Part shown: positions 1 through 7,766 of the stretch, piece after piece
Layout: every line of letters begins with the position of its first letter
Position numbering within the stretch: position 1 is the stretch's first letter
From: Porphyromonas sp.
GTDB lineage: Bacteria; Bacteroidota; Bacteroidia; Bacteroidales; Porphyromonadaceae
Reading direction: 5' to 3'
NCBI GenBank assembly: GCA_029983495.1
Contig: JASBZJ010000028.1
Location: forward strand, 1-12,764
DNA: 12,764 nt
Position numbers and translations under genes: made by a program
Notes under the pieces: model-generated
What the model was told of the DNA's origin: nothing
The model's database searches: none
What the model saw: the letters and a program-made list of their open reading frames with translations, nothing else

Positions 1-1
1 A

Positions 2-436
2 GCGATCGCTTTGCTTATTGGGCTTGCCTATATGCTTATTCGTCGTATTATTACATGGCATACCCCAATAAGTATTCTCCTTACGGTGTTCGTTTTTTCG
101 GGTATTCTTTGGCTCATTAACCCTGGGCATTATGCCTCTCCCTTTGTTCATTTATGTACGGGTGGGCTTATGTTGGGTGCAATTTTTATGGCTACCGATT
201 ATGTTTCATCGCCTATTACTGGTAAAGGTCAGCTTGTTTATGGCGTAGCTATTGGTCTTCTTACCGTAATAATTCGTACTTGGGGGGCTTATCCTGAAGG
301 TATGTCGTTCGCAATACTCATTATGAATGCATTTACCCCTCTAATTAACCGTTCTTTCGCTAATAGCTTCTTTGGCGATAAAGTGAAAAAAGAGAAGAAA
401 CAAAAGAAGGAAACCACAAACGTTACTGTAAAATGA
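2..436 (+). CDS. rnfD: RnfD, ion-translocating electron transport complex subunit D (3' part)
   Basis: Membrane subunit of the Rnf complex, which moves electrons between ferredoxin and NAD+ through covalently bound flavins while pumping Na+ or H+. The frame is open from base 2, so the gene is cut by the window edge; 144 C-terminal residues are present. They hold several hydrophobic membrane segments and the conserved MATDYVSSPITGKGQ block followed by the RTWGAYPEG and MNAFTPLINR blocks typical of the RnfD/NqrB C-terminus. The family's flavinylated threonine lies in the missing N-terminal part. The protein ends in a lysine-rich tail (KVKKEKKQKK), presumably cytoplasmic. Its TGA stop overlaps the ATG of rnfG (ATGA), so the two are probably translationally coupled. 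Identification is strong because rnfG, rnfE and rnfA follow in the standard order. Confidence 0.95.
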   Translation, partial: AIALLIGLAYMLIRRIITWHTPISILLTVFVFSGILWLINPGHYASPFVHLCTGGLMLGAIFMATDYVSSPITGKGQLVYGVAIGLLTVIIRTWGAYPEGMSFAILIMNAFTPLINRSFANSFFGDKVKKEKKQKKETTNVTVK

Positions 437-1170
437 AAAAGTTAACCTCCTCTTTTAAAAATATGGTTCTATCGTTAGCTATAATTTGTCTAGCGATGGG
501 GTTGGTGCTGGGTGTAATGTATAAAGTTACGCTCGAGCCTATTAAAGCAACTGAAATAAAGGATAAAACAGAAGCATTAAAGATTGTTCTTCCCGAGTTC
601 GATAATAACCCTCTTGAAGCAGAGCAACAATTAACGTTAGATGGCGATACCGAACCTGTAACAACCTACGAGGCTAAGAAGGGTAGCGATGTTGTAGGGT
701 ACGCTATAGAAACCTACACAAAAAATGGCTTTGGTGGAAAATTTACCGTTATGGTTGGTTTCGATACAAACGGTACTATTATTGATTACAAAGTTCTTAA
801 CCATGGTGAAACACCTGGTTTAGGGGCTAAAATGCAGGATTGGTTCCATGCTGAGAACCGTTCGGCTAATACAATCCGAAACTTTAAAGGGTTATCGATG
901 TCGGAGGAACACCCTTTAAAGGTTACAAAGGATGGTGGTAAAGTTGATGCTATTACTGCTTCAACTATTTCGAGTAGAGCTTTTATAGATGCTATTGAAC
1001 GTGCTTATCGTGCATTACAACAGTTAACCATGGGTAGCGATGCCAGTGTAGTGAGGGCTGGCTCATCAGGGGCTGATGCTTCAACAAGTGCTACAGTATC
1101 GGCTACAACTCCTGAAGAAAGCCCTGCTGTTGAAAACCCTGATTCCCTAGTTGAAGTTCAATCCAAATAA
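433..1170 (+). CDS. rnfG: RnfG, flavoprotein subunit of Rnf complex
   Basis: Periplasm-facing Rnf subunit carrying covalent FMN. The 245-residue product has one N-terminal membrane helix (about residues 10-30), then the FMN-binding domain with the HGETPGLGAKM block at 124-134 and the flavinylation-type TAST motif at 175-178 (Thr178 being the expected attachment site, by family analogy). The ATG overlaps the rnfD stop by four bases. Residues from about 200 to 245 form an Ala/Ser/Thr/Glu/Pro-rich tail, low in complexity and beyond the usual end of the domain; it may be a flexible extracytoplasmic tail. A 61-base gap separates it from rnfE. The call rests on motifs and gene order and is secure; the role of the tail is unknown. 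Confidence 0.96.
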   Translation: MKKLTSSFKNMVLSLAIICLAMGLVLGVMYKVTLEPIKATEIKDKTEALKIVLPEFDNNPLEAEQQLTLDGDTEPVTTYEAKKGSDVVGYAIETYTKNGFGGKFTVMVGFDTNGTIIDYKVLNHGETPGLGAKMQDWFHAENRSANTIRNFKGLSMSEEHPLKVTKDGGKVDAITASTISSRAFIDAIERAYRALQQLTMGSDASVVRAGSSGADASTSATVSATTPEESPAVENPDSLVEVQSK

Positions 1171-1231
1171 CTATTATCCTAGTCATCTACATCATTTTAT
1201 CACTTTGCTGAAAGAATAAGAGAGTTACCAT

Positions 1232-1822
1232 ATGAATAAATATGTATCTACACTTGTAAACGGCATAGTAAAGGAGAACCCAACATTTGTTCTTCTTTTG
1301 GGTATGTGCCCAACGTTGGCCACTACCACTAGTGCAATAAATGGTTTAAGCATGGGGCTTGCAACTACTTTTGTGCTAATATGCTCAAACCTATCTATAT
1401 CGTTACTTAAAAAGCTAATTCCAGATGCAGTACGCATTCCTGCTTTTATTGTAGTTATTGCTACATTTGTAACGGTTTTACAGTTACTTATAAAAGGTTT
1501 TTTGCCCTCATTGCAGGCTAGCTTGGGTATTTTTATCCCCCTTATTGTAGTTAACTGTATTGTTCTTGGTCGTGCTGAATCGGTAGCAGCTAAATCAAAT
1601 CCTATAATTTCGATATTTGATGGTATTGGTATTGGTTTAGGCTTTACCATGGCTTTAACTATACTTGGTATGGTGCGCGAATTCCTTGGTTCGGGTATGA
1701 TATTTGGAACAACAATTTACCCTGAAACATACGGCTCGCTTGTATTTATCCTTCCTCCAGGAGCATTTATGGCTCTAGGCTTGCTTATTGCAATCTTTAA
1801 TGTTATAACCAAGAAAAAATAA
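1232..1822 (+). CDS. rnfE: RnfE, ion-translocating electron transport complex subunit E
   Basis: Integral membrane subunit, homologous to NqrD and paired with RnfA in the membrane core. The 196-residue product is nearly all hydrophobic, with about six membrane segments. It keeps the two cysteines, Cys26 (LGMCPTLA) and Cys109 (VVNCIVLGRAE), that in RnfE/NqrD are known to help hold a membrane-embedded [2Fe-2S] cluster shared with RnfA/NqrE. The ATG at 1232 follows a purine-rich stretch and fits the family's start (MNKYVSTLVNGIVKENP). The gap to rnfA is 19 bases, consistent with one operon. Length is close to the usual value for the family, which is about 200 residues. The reverse-strand open frame at 1225-1650 is a shadow of this gene. 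Confidence 0.96.
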   Translation: MNKYVSTLVNGIVKENPTFVLLLGMCPTLATTTSAINGLSMGLATTFVLICSNLSISLLKKLIPDAVRIPAFIVVIATFVTVLQLLIKGFLPSLQASLGIFIPLIVVNCIVLGRAESVAAKSNPIISIFDGIGIGLGFTMALTILGMVREFLGSGMIFGTTIYPETYGSLVFILPPGAFMALGLLIAIFNVITKKK

Positions 1823-1841
1823 AGAATAACACGTTTTACTT

Positions 1842-2414
1842 ATGCATTACCTACTCCTTTTTATAGCAGCTGTTTTCGTAAACAATGTAGTTCTTTCGCA
1901 GTTCCTTGGTATTTGTCCCTTCTTCGGAGTTTCGAAAAAGGTTAGCACAGCTACAGGGATGGGAGCAGCAGTTACCTTTGTGTTAGCAATTTCCACTATG
2001 GTAACCTTCCTTATTCAAAAGTTTGTGCTTACTCCGTTAAACTTAGATTTTCTACAAACCATTTCTTTTATCCTTGTTATTGCAACTTTGGTACAAATGC
2101 TCGAAATGGTTTTAAAGAAGGTTTCTCCTCCCCTTTATCAAGCTTTAGGAGTTTTTCTACCTCTTATAACAACTAACTGTTGTGTACTTGGGGTAGCCAT
2201 ATTAGTAATTCAAAAGGAATTTAATTTTCTTGAAAGCTTGGTGTATTCCATATCGATTGGTATAGGTTTCCTCCTTGCCATGGTTGTATTTGCTGGTATG
2301 CGTAAACAGATTGAAAAAGCCAACACCCCAAAAGCAATGAAAAATGTGCCTATTGCTATGATAGCTGCTAGTATTTTGGCAATGTCGTTTATGGGTTTTA
2401 CTGGTATAGCTTAA
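1842..2414 (+). CDS. rnfA: RnfA, ion-translocating electron transport complex subunit A
   Basis: Integral membrane subunit, homologous to NqrE and a pseudo-symmetric partner of RnfE. The 190-residue product has about six membrane segments and the family blocks VFVNNVVLSQFLGICPFFG near the N-terminus and LPLITTNCCVLG at 107-117. Cys25 and Cys113 are the expected ligands of the membrane [2Fe-2S] cluster shared with RnfE. It is the last gene of the operon and is followed after 65 bases by a rho-independent terminator. The standard rnfBCDGEA order means rnfB and rnfC should lie to the left of the window. Length and start (MHYLLLFIAAV) match the family. Confidence 0.96.
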   Translation: MHYLLLFIAAVFVNNVVLSQFLGICPFFGVSKKVSTATGMGAAVTFVLAISTMVTFLIQKFVLTPLNLDFLQTISFILVIATLVQMLEMVLKKVSPPLYQALGVFLPLITTNCCVLGVAILVIQKEFNFLESLVYSISIGIGFLLAMVVFAGMRKQIEKANTPKAMKNVPIAMIAASILAMSFMGFTGIA

Positions 2415-2479
2415 GCTAAAGTTGCTGTTTCCCCATCTCCAGAAGGGACGCAACGAATAATTTGTTTTTTTTATTTTGT

Positions 2480-2511
2480 ACGGGTAGTCCACAAGGTCTG
2501 CCCGTTTTTTT
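2480..2511 (+). terminator. Rho-independent terminator of the rnf operon
   Basis: The arms ACGGGTAG (2480-2487) and CTGCCCGT (2498-2505) form an 8-bp stem with one G-T wobble. Two further C-G pairs can form inside around an ACAA loop, and a run of seven T follows (2505-2511). It lies 65 bases after the rnfA stop. Confidence 0.85.
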
Positions 2512-2570
2512 GTACTCATACACTGTTCGTATTACAAATAGGCGTATAGGTCAAAAGTGTTGGTAGTATC

Positions 2571-2628
2571 GGTAGTATCCCAATAAGAGTGTAATGGTTT
2601 GGGTAGTATTTCGAAAAGAGCGTAATGA
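2571..2628. repeat. Imperfect tandem direct repeat, two units of 27 bases
   Basis: Units at 2571-2597 and 2602-2628 both start GGTAGTAT and both hold AAGAG(T/C)GTAATG; 21 of 27 positions match on my count. A third partial GGTAGTAT lies at 2562-2569. The repeat is in the dead space between two terminators. It may be a decayed duplication, and no function is implied. Confidence 0.4.
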
Positions 2629-2719
2629 GTTTCGTTATTCGTATGTAAAAGATATTCTATTTTTTTGATTTCTTATTTCCATATCATTGTTGTCTGAAAA
2701 ACTTTTATCGGACAGCAAT

Positions 2720-2757
2720 AAAAAAAGGAGTACTTTAACCATGAGTTAAAGTACCCC
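2720..2757 (-). terminator. Rho-independent terminator downstream of hutH
   Basis: A 13-position stem pairs 2727-2739 with 2745-2757, with a single A/C mismatch and a 5-base loop (2740-2744). On the minus strand it is followed by seven T (complement of the A run 2720-2726). It lies 41 bases beyond the hutH stop and could also work weakly in the plus direction, where CCCCTTTTG follows the stem. Confidence 0.85.
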
Positions 2758-2797
2758 TTTTGTAATTTACCACTTTGTTTACGATTGTGATAGTTAT

Positions 2798-4297
2798 CTA
2801 AACAAAGGGATAGTTAATAATAAAGTTACGAGCTTCGTCCATCTGCTTATACATTACCACATCTTCCTTAACCATAGGAACGGTTTTACGAAGTTCAGTC
2901 ATAATGTTTTCGATTATGGGCGAGCTTTTAAGTGGACGACGGAATTCTAATGCTTGTGCAGCATTTAAAAGTTCAATACCAAAAATACGCTCCAAGTTAT
3001 CAATTATGGGCAATAATTTAGTGGCTGCATTAGCCCCCATCGAAACATGATCTTCCTGTCCATTGCTCGAAACAATACTATCACTAGCAGCGGAGTAGCA
3101 ATACATCTTATTTTTACTAACCATGGCAGCTGCTGCGTATTGGGGAATCATAAATCCACTATTTAAGCCTGGTTTTGCTACGAGAAACTCAGGTAACCCA
3201 CGTAAGCCAAGAATAAGCTGAGCTGTACGACGCTCTGAAATATTTCCCAATTCGGCTAAAGCAATAGCAAGGAAGTCGTAAACTATAGCCAAAGGTTGAC
3301 CATGGAAGTTTCCTCCACTAACAACTAGGTCGTCATCGGGGAATACTGTTGGGTTGTCGGTAACCGAATTAATTTCGGTTTCTACAACTTTAGTTACATA
3401 ATCAATAGCGTCACGGCTAGCACCATGTACTTGTGGAACGCAACGGAAACTGTAGGGATCCTGAACTTGTTCCTTTGGTTTTGTTTGGATTTCGCTTCCC
3501 TCGAGGAGTTTACGCAGATGGCGAGCAACAGTAAGTTGCCCTGCATGAGGGCGAATGGTGTGCAGTTGATCTGAGAAAGGAGCTGTTAACCCAAAGAATG
3601 CATCCAGTGAAAGTGCGGCCAGATTGTCGGCAACAGTTGCAAGCCTATGGGCTTTAATAAGCGCATACACTCCATGCGAACTCATAAACTGTGTGCCGTT
3701 AAGCAGAGCTAGACCTTCCTTGCTTCTAAATGTAATTGTAGCAAGCCCAAGTTTATTAAAAACCTCCTTCGATTTGCACTTTTCGCCTTTGTAACGTACT
3801 TCCCCTTCGCCAATAAGGGGTAAAAAAAGATTTGCCAAAGGTGCTAAGTCACCACTGGCCCCTAAGCTACCGCGGTCGTAAACTATTGGAAGTATATCGT
3901 TGTTAAGCATATCAATAATACGCTCAACGGTTTCTACTTGTACGCCACTATTACCAATTTGTAAAGCATGGGCTTTAAGCAGTAACATTAAACGAACAAT
4001 ATCGGCTTCCACCTCATCACCACAACTACAAGCATGGCTTTTAACTAGGTTTTCCTGTAAGGTAGTAAGTTGCTCGGGGCTAATAGAATGTTTCCACAAA
4101 CTACCAAACCCTGTAGTTACACCATATATTGGTTTGTTGGCGTTTTCAAGCTTTTTATCGAGGTATTCGCGACAATGTGCAATACGTTGTTTCGAATCCT
4201 CGCTAAGCACTAACGTTGGGCGTTCGCATAAATAGGCTTCGCAACTTTTTAGTGTTAGTGGCTCCTTGCCCAGTACGAACTGTTTTTTTTCTGCCAT
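2798..4297 (-). CDS. hutH: Histidine ammonia-lyase (histidase)
   Basis: Catalyses the first step of histidine breakdown, L-histidine to trans-urocanate plus ammonia, in the cytoplasm. The 499-residue product has the usual family length. The Ala-Ser-Gly triad that self-condenses into the MIO electrophile is at 147-149 in the GSLGASGDLAPLANL block; the catalytic tyrosine is Tyr58 in YGVTTGFG; the GGNFHGQ block lies near residue 330, and the C-terminal QEDHVSMG block is present. The ATG at 4297 is 12 bases after the cyclodeaminase stop, so hutH is the last gene of that transcript and is followed by a terminator. The CxC-type cysteines near residue 90 (HACSCGDE) are not a known catalytic feature. 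Nothing suggests damage. The product, urocanate, needs urocanase, which is not coded in this window. Confidence 0.97.
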   Translation of the reverse strand: MAEKKQFVLGKEPLTLKSCEAYLCERPTLVLSEDSKQRIAHCREYLDKKLENANKPIYGVTTGFGSLWKHSISPEQLTTLQENLVKSHACSCGDEVEADIVRLMLLLKAHALQIGNSGVQVETVERIIDMLNNDILPIVYDRGSLGASGDLAPLANLFLPLIGEGEVRYKGEKCKSKEVFNKLGLATITFRSKEGLALLNGTQFMSSHGVYALIKAHRLATVADNLAALSLDAFFGLTAPFSDQLHTIRPHAGQLTVARHLRKLLEGSEIQTKPKEQVQDPYSFRCVPQVHGASRDAIDYVTKVVETEINSVTDNPTVFPDDDLVVSGGNFHGQPLAIVYDFLAIALAELGNISERRTAQLILGLRGLPEFLVAKPGLNSGFMIPQYAAAAMVSKNKMYCYSAASDSIVSSNGQEDHVSMGANAATKLLPIIDNLERIFGIELLNAAQALEFRRPLKSSPIIENIMTELRKTVPMVKEDVVMYKQMDEARNFIINYPFV

Positions 4298-4309
4298 AGT
4301 ATAAAAAAC

Positions 4310-4936
4310 TTACTTGCAAGCTTCCTTTGTAAGTTCAATAGCTCGCAATTCTTTTTCAATTACAATCTTTTCTAACTCATCGGCTTCTTTTGTCATTTCA
4401 GCAACAAAATCGGCATCTTTAATAGAGGTAAGATTGATGCGTACATTAAATAAAGCACCAACAATAGCAACCTTTGCACACATCATGGCTACGCAACCAT
4501 CGGTAATTGCATTTTGGTTTCCTTTGGTGATTACAGTTTCAATTAAAGGTAGTAGCTTCGAAGTTCGGCGTGCTACTTCCATGGGAACTTCTGCCGCAAA
4601 CTTTGTATTGCGTTGTATTTCGGCGCTACGGTGTGCTTTTTCTTCTTCCGTTTCTTTGGGCAGTTTAAAGGCAGCAAAAACACGGTTATAAGCTTCGCTA
4701 TCGCGATCCACATCCGCAACAAGCTCCTTTTGTATGGCTCCAGCTTCACTGGCAATTGCCTTCATTTCGTTTTCAACTTCGGCATATTTTTTTTTGCCTA
4801 TAGTTAAGTTAGCAACCATTTCGGCAAGAGCCGAAGCAATAGCTCCATTGAGGGCAGAAATACTACCACCACCTGGTACGGGGGCTTCTCCAGCTGTTTC
4901 GGCGAGGAATTCTTTAATTGTATTTTCGGTTAGCAT
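4310..4936 (-). CDS. Formiminotetrahydrofolate cyclodeaminase-family protein (FTCD C-terminal type)
   Basis: The 208-residue product matches the stand-alone form of the cyclodeaminase domain found fused to glutamate formiminotransferase in animals. The family signature PVPGGGS is at 19-25, followed by the helical ALNGAIASALAEMVANL region; the rest is mostly helical, as expected. Next to ftcD, hutI and hutH the likely reaction is 5-formiminotetrahydrofolate to 5,10-methenyltetrahydrofolate plus ammonia. Relatives (FchA) instead act as methenyl-THF cyclohydrolases, and sequence alone does not separate the two; context favours cyclodeaminase. The gene starts at the ATG at 4936, about 200 bases after hutI. 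I saw no TAnnTTTG promoter element or clear terminator in that gap (4937-5138), so read-through from hutI is plausible. Confidence 0.9.
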   Translation of the reverse strand: MLTENTIKEFLAETAGEAPVPGGGSISALNGAIASALAEMVANLTIGKKKYAEVENEMKAIASEAGAIQKELVADVDRDSEAYNRVFAAFKLPKETEEEKAHRSAEIQRNTKFAAEVPMEVARRTSKLLPLIETVITKGNQNAITDGCVAMMCAKVAIVGALFNVRINLTSIKDADFVAEMTKEADELEKIVIEKELRAIELTKEACK

Positions 4937-5138
4937 AATAATATCTATTGTTTAAACTATTTGGTTACACGAGGCAAGTTTTTTTCGGTTAGGAAAAACG
5001 GAACTTTATAATGGTTTTTATTTTCTATCCGCTTTACCTTCCCTGATCATTTATATGAGCATATTTTGTTACTCAAAAACATTATTCCATTTTTTTGAAA
5101 CAGGCTTAGGGTTGAACCTATATTGAAAAAGGTTGATC

Positions 5139-6410
5139 TTACAAATCTTGTACAACTTGGTTTTTGTATTCAACTCCGCCTATTACGGTTGATGAAACGA
5201 GGTTCATACCGAAATGATATGAAAGGAACTTGTAGCTAGGGTAATTAAGTACTACAAGGTCGCCCTTTTTACCAACTTCTATTGAGCCTATCGAATCAGC
5301 TCGATCCAAGGCTGCTGCACCATTTAGTGTTAAAGCGGTAATGGTTTCTTCTATAGTCATACCCATGTAGATGGTAGCTAGTGCTATCATTAGAGGAATT
5401 GATGACGAAAAACAGCTACCAGGGTTAAGGTCGCTAGCCAAAGCTACTGCACATCCTCTATCAATCATTTTTCGGGCAGGTGCATAGTTTGCCTTAAGGC
5501 TAAAGGCTGTACAAGGTAGCAAGGTTCCTACAGTGTTGCTTTTGGCTAGGTCGTCAATCCCCTTATCCGAAATCATCAGCAAATGGTCGGCTGATAAACA
5601 GCCAAGTTCAGCAGCTAAGTCGGCTCCTCCAAACGCTACAATTTCATCGGCATGCATTTTTAACTTAAAGCCTAGCTGCTTTGCTGCTGTTAACAGCATA
5701 CGAGTTTCGCTATGGTCAAATACGCCTTTTTCAGTAAAAATATCGCATGCTTCGGCAAGGTTTTCCGCCTTAACCCGAGGTAACATGTCATTAATGATAT
5801 GCTTAATATACTCCGTTGAGCGACCTTTATATTCAGGAGGGGTATCGTGAGCCGCCATAAACGTAGAGTAAAGCCTTATAGGCTGCAATTCCATAAGTTT
5901 ATGGGTAACATGTAGCTGGCGTAGTTCAGTTTCGAGTTCCATGCCATAGCCACTTTTTGCTTCGAGGGTAGTAACCCCCATAGCCAATGCAGCTTTGAGG
6001 TGTCCTAATGCTGGTAGCAATAACTCATCCTCGCTAGCCATGCGGGTACTGTTCATCGTTTTTGCTATTCCTCCGCCACGTTCCATAATACTCATGTAAC
6101 TGTCGCCAGCCAGTCTCCATTGAAATTCGTCTTCTCGATACGAAGCAAAAACTAAATGGGTATGGCTATCTACAAAACCTGGTAACACAGTGTTGCCTTT
6201 AGCATCGAGTTTTTTACACCCTTCCACAAGAGACTTGTCAAGATCCTTTGTAGCTCCCACATAAGCTACGATTCCATCTCTAATTACTACTGTAGCATCG
6301 TTTATTATACAAAGTTTGCGCATTGCATCAGCTCCTTTTTGAGCTGTTGTTCCTTGTGGCGTTACCAGTTGCCCAATGTTGTATATGTATAGGTTTGCCT
6401 TGTTTTCCAT
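5139..6410 (-). CDS. hutI: Imidazolonepropionase
   Basis: Hydrolyses 4-imidazolone-5-propanoate to N-formimino-L-glutamate, the third step of the histidine pathway. The product is an amidohydrolase-superfamily TIM barrel of 423 residues from the chosen ATG. Metal-site residues are visible: His83 and His85 (DSHTHLVFASYR), His253 with Glu256 (MHADEIVAFGG), His276 (SADHLL) and Asp327 (ASDLNPGS). An in-frame TTG at 6422 would add four residues, but the GAAGGAAG purine stretch around 6423-6430 suits the ATG at 6410 better, so I prefer that start. The start lies 21 bases from the T run of the hairpin after ftcD, so expression of hutI may depend on read-through of that hairpin. Confidence 0.96.
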   Translation of the reverse strand: MENKANLYIYNIGQLVTPQGTTAQKGADAMRKLCIINDATVVIRDGIVAYVGATKDLDKSLVEGCKKLDAKGNTVLPGFVDSHTHLVFASYREDEFQWRLAGDSYMSIMERGGGIAKTMNSTRMASEDELLLPALGHLKAALAMGVTTLEAKSGYGMELETELRQLHVTHKLMELQPIRLYSTFMAAHDTPPEYKGRSTEYIKHIINDMLPRVKAENLAEACDIFTEKGVFDHSETRMLLTAAKQLGFKLKMHADEIVAFGGADLAAELGCLSADHLLMISDKGIDDLAKSNTVGTLLPCTAFSLKANYAPARKMIDRGCAVALASDLNPGSCFSSSIPLMIALATIYMGMTIEETITALTLNGAAALDRADSIGSIEVGKKGDLVVLNYPSYKFLSYHFGMNLVSSTVIGGVEYKNQVVQDL

Positions 6411-6430
6411 ATTTATAATCAACTTCCTTC

Positions 6431-6477
6431 AAAAAAAGTCTCGTTCTAGTGGGCAACTGCTCCCAATAGAACGAGAC
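6431..6477 (-). terminator. Terminator-like hairpin between ftcD and hutI
   Basis: Perfect 10-bp inverted arms (6438-6447 and 6468-6477, GTCTCGTTCT with its complement), one more A-T pair, a G/A mismatch and four inner pairs (TGGG with CCCA) enclose an 8-base loop. On the minus strand the stem is followed directly by seven T (complement of 6431-6437). It has every mark of an intrinsic terminator 17 bases past the ftcD stop, yet hutI starts only 21 bases further on with no room for a full promoter. Partial termination that lowers hutI-hutH expression, or control of read-through, is the likely effect. Confidence 0.8.
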
Positions 6478-6494
6478 ATCTTTTTCGTGGATTT

Positions 6495-7400
6495 TTATTC
6501 CATCATACGCGATTCGAGTATTTGATCCATCGAGAAGTTTTCGATGCCTAAGTAATATTCGGCACATTCAATAAGTGCAGCCATTGGCACTAAACCAATA
6601 ACTTCGCTTCCCACAACTTCTACACCGTATCGACGAGCTTCCATTCGAACCATTTCGTGGGCACGGTATACTGCTGTTTTCGAAAAGTCGGTAAGGTTCA
6701 TTGATACTTGTGCAATGTGCCTATCGGTGAGCTCAACGCCCATAGCTTTAACAAAACGCAAGCCTCCACCCAAGTGGCGAACACGCTTAGCAATAGCATC
6801 TGCAATAGCAACATCGCTAGTATTGAGGTTAACGTTGTATGCAACTAAAGGCATGCGAGCACCAACAGCTACAACCCCTGCTGTAGGGTGAATATCGCTG
6901 GGACCAAAATCGGGGTGCCATTCGTCCTCATGAATTTTTTCGGCCATACCTTCGAATTGCCCTTTACGTATTTTTGCTAAGTTTTCGCGGTGCGGAGCCG
7001 AAGCACTTTTCTCATAAAGGAATACGGGTACTTTATAGCGCGAGCCAATCTCTTCAGCAACTTCCTTCGAAAGTTCAATGGCTTCGTCCATTTCCATATT
7101 GCGAATAGGAATGAAAGGAACAACGTCTACAGCACCCATACGGGGGTGTTGCCCTTCGTGCTTGGTCATATCAATAAGTTCTACTGCTATGCCAAATGCT
7201 TCCAAAAGTGCTGTTTTAACAGCTTGTGGTTCACCAAGAATAGTTACAACAAGGCGGTTATGATCTTCATCGTTACTGTAATTAAGTAACTTAACCCCTT
7301 CGGTAGTACGGAATGGATTTACAATTTGTTCGATTTTTTGTTTGTCGCGTCCTTCGCTGAAGTTAGGTACGCACTGTACAATTTTTTTTGTTGAAGCCAT
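6495..7400 (-). CDS. ftcD: Glutamate formimidoyltransferase
   Basis: Transfers the formimino group from N-formiminoglutamate to tetrahydrofolate, releasing glutamate; the last amino-acid step of this histidine pathway branch. The 301-residue product is the stand-alone formiminotransferase (N plus C subdomains) without the cyclodeaminase domain, which is coded separately two genes downstream. Seen motifs: CVPNFSEGRD at 10-19 near the N-terminus and HPRMGAVDVVPFIP at 85-98. His85 aligns with the catalytic histidine of the mammalian enzyme, as I recall it. The ATG at 7400 gives the standard MASTKKIVQCVPNFSEG start. It is the first hut gene in this window, with promoter-like elements upstream and a strong hairpin just after its stop. 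Confidence 0.95.
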   Translation of the reverse strand: MASTKKIVQCVPNFSEGRDKQKIEQIVNPFRTTEGVKLLNYSNDEDHNRLVVTILGEPQAVKTALLEAFGIAVELIDMTKHEGQHPRMGAVDVVPFIPIRNMEMDEAIELSKEVAEEIGSRYKVPVFLYEKSASAPHRENLAKIRKGQFEGMAEKIHEDEWHPDFGPSDIHPTAGVVAVGARMPLVAYNVNLNTSDVAIADAIAKRVRHLGGGLRFVKAMGVELTDRHIAQVSMNLTDFSKTAVYRAHEMVRMEARRYGVEVVGSEVIGLVPMAALIECAEYYLGIENFSMDQILESRMME

Positions 7401-7450
7401 AATAAATTAAGTGATTGAACTTCCTGATTATCTGTTACTAATTCTGTTCC

Positions 7451-7477
7451 TTTGGGTAAAACTTACGTACACCCAAA
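7451..7477 (-). promoter_or_regulatory. Inverted repeat in the ftcD leader
   Basis: TTTGGGT (7451-7457) and ACCCAAA (7471-7477) form a perfect 7-bp stem around a 13-base centre that itself includes part of a small GTA/TAC symmetry. It lies about 50 bases upstream of the ftcD start and downstream of the proximal promoter-like element. It could be an operator for a hut regulator or an mRNA leader hairpin; there is no T run, so it is not a simple terminator. Confidence 0.45.
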
Positions 7478-7497
7478 ACTTATTTCTTTGCTGCTTA

Positions 7498-7505
7498 CAA
7501 AGTTA
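7498..7505 (-). promoter_or_regulatory. Candidate minus-7 element for the hut transcript
   Basis: The minus strand reads TAACTTTG, an exact match to the Bacteroidetes TAnnTTTG minus-7 consensus, about 98 bases upstream of the ftcD start. A TTTG exists further upstream but at 27 bases, longer than the usual spacing of about 19-21, so the minus-33 part is weak. Confidence 0.45.
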
Positions 7506-7766
7506 CTACTTTATTTGTACATCTGTAGATTCCAAACCTCCAAAGCGAACATTCCAAATTTCCATGAGATTGCGATAGGGGTATCGAAATGTTGGTTAAT
7601 AAATGGGTAAGCTATGGAGACCGTTAAGCAAACTACAGCCGATAGACAGACAAACAGCGGTCGATAATCTGCCATTCGGCACCCTACAATTTAATAACAC
7701 CTATGTGCAACCTACAATGCACCACACCGAAGTAAAACTTAGCATACCCGTTATGCGTCTTGGTTG

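Larger units (their letters stand above)
2415..2797. other. Intergenic region between converging rnf and hut operons
   Basis: This stretch of 383 bases has no credible gene. It holds the rnf terminator near its left end and the hutH terminator near its right end. Between them are a short imperfect direct repeat (2571-2597 and 2602-2628) and a weak hairpin around 2691-2716 (TGTCTG pairing with CGGACA). No promoter-like element serving a gene was seen, as expected between converging operons. Confidence 0.7.

Noticed and set aside
1225..1650. A 141-codon minus-strand open frame opposite rnfE
   Set aside because: It is the antisense shadow of rnfE, whose motifs and operon position are secure.
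2202..2519. A 105-codon minus-strand open frame over the rnfA end and terminator
   Set aside because: It overlaps rnfA and the rnf terminator, and its translation has no recognisable domain.
6411..6422. TTG start for hutI four codons upstream of the ATG
   Set aside because: The purine-rich ribosome binding stretch would be too close to the TTG; the ATG at 6410 fits better.
6328..6567. A 79-codon minus-strand frame spanning the hutI start and ftcD end
   Set aside because: It overlaps both real genes in another frame and contains the terminator stem; no family pattern.
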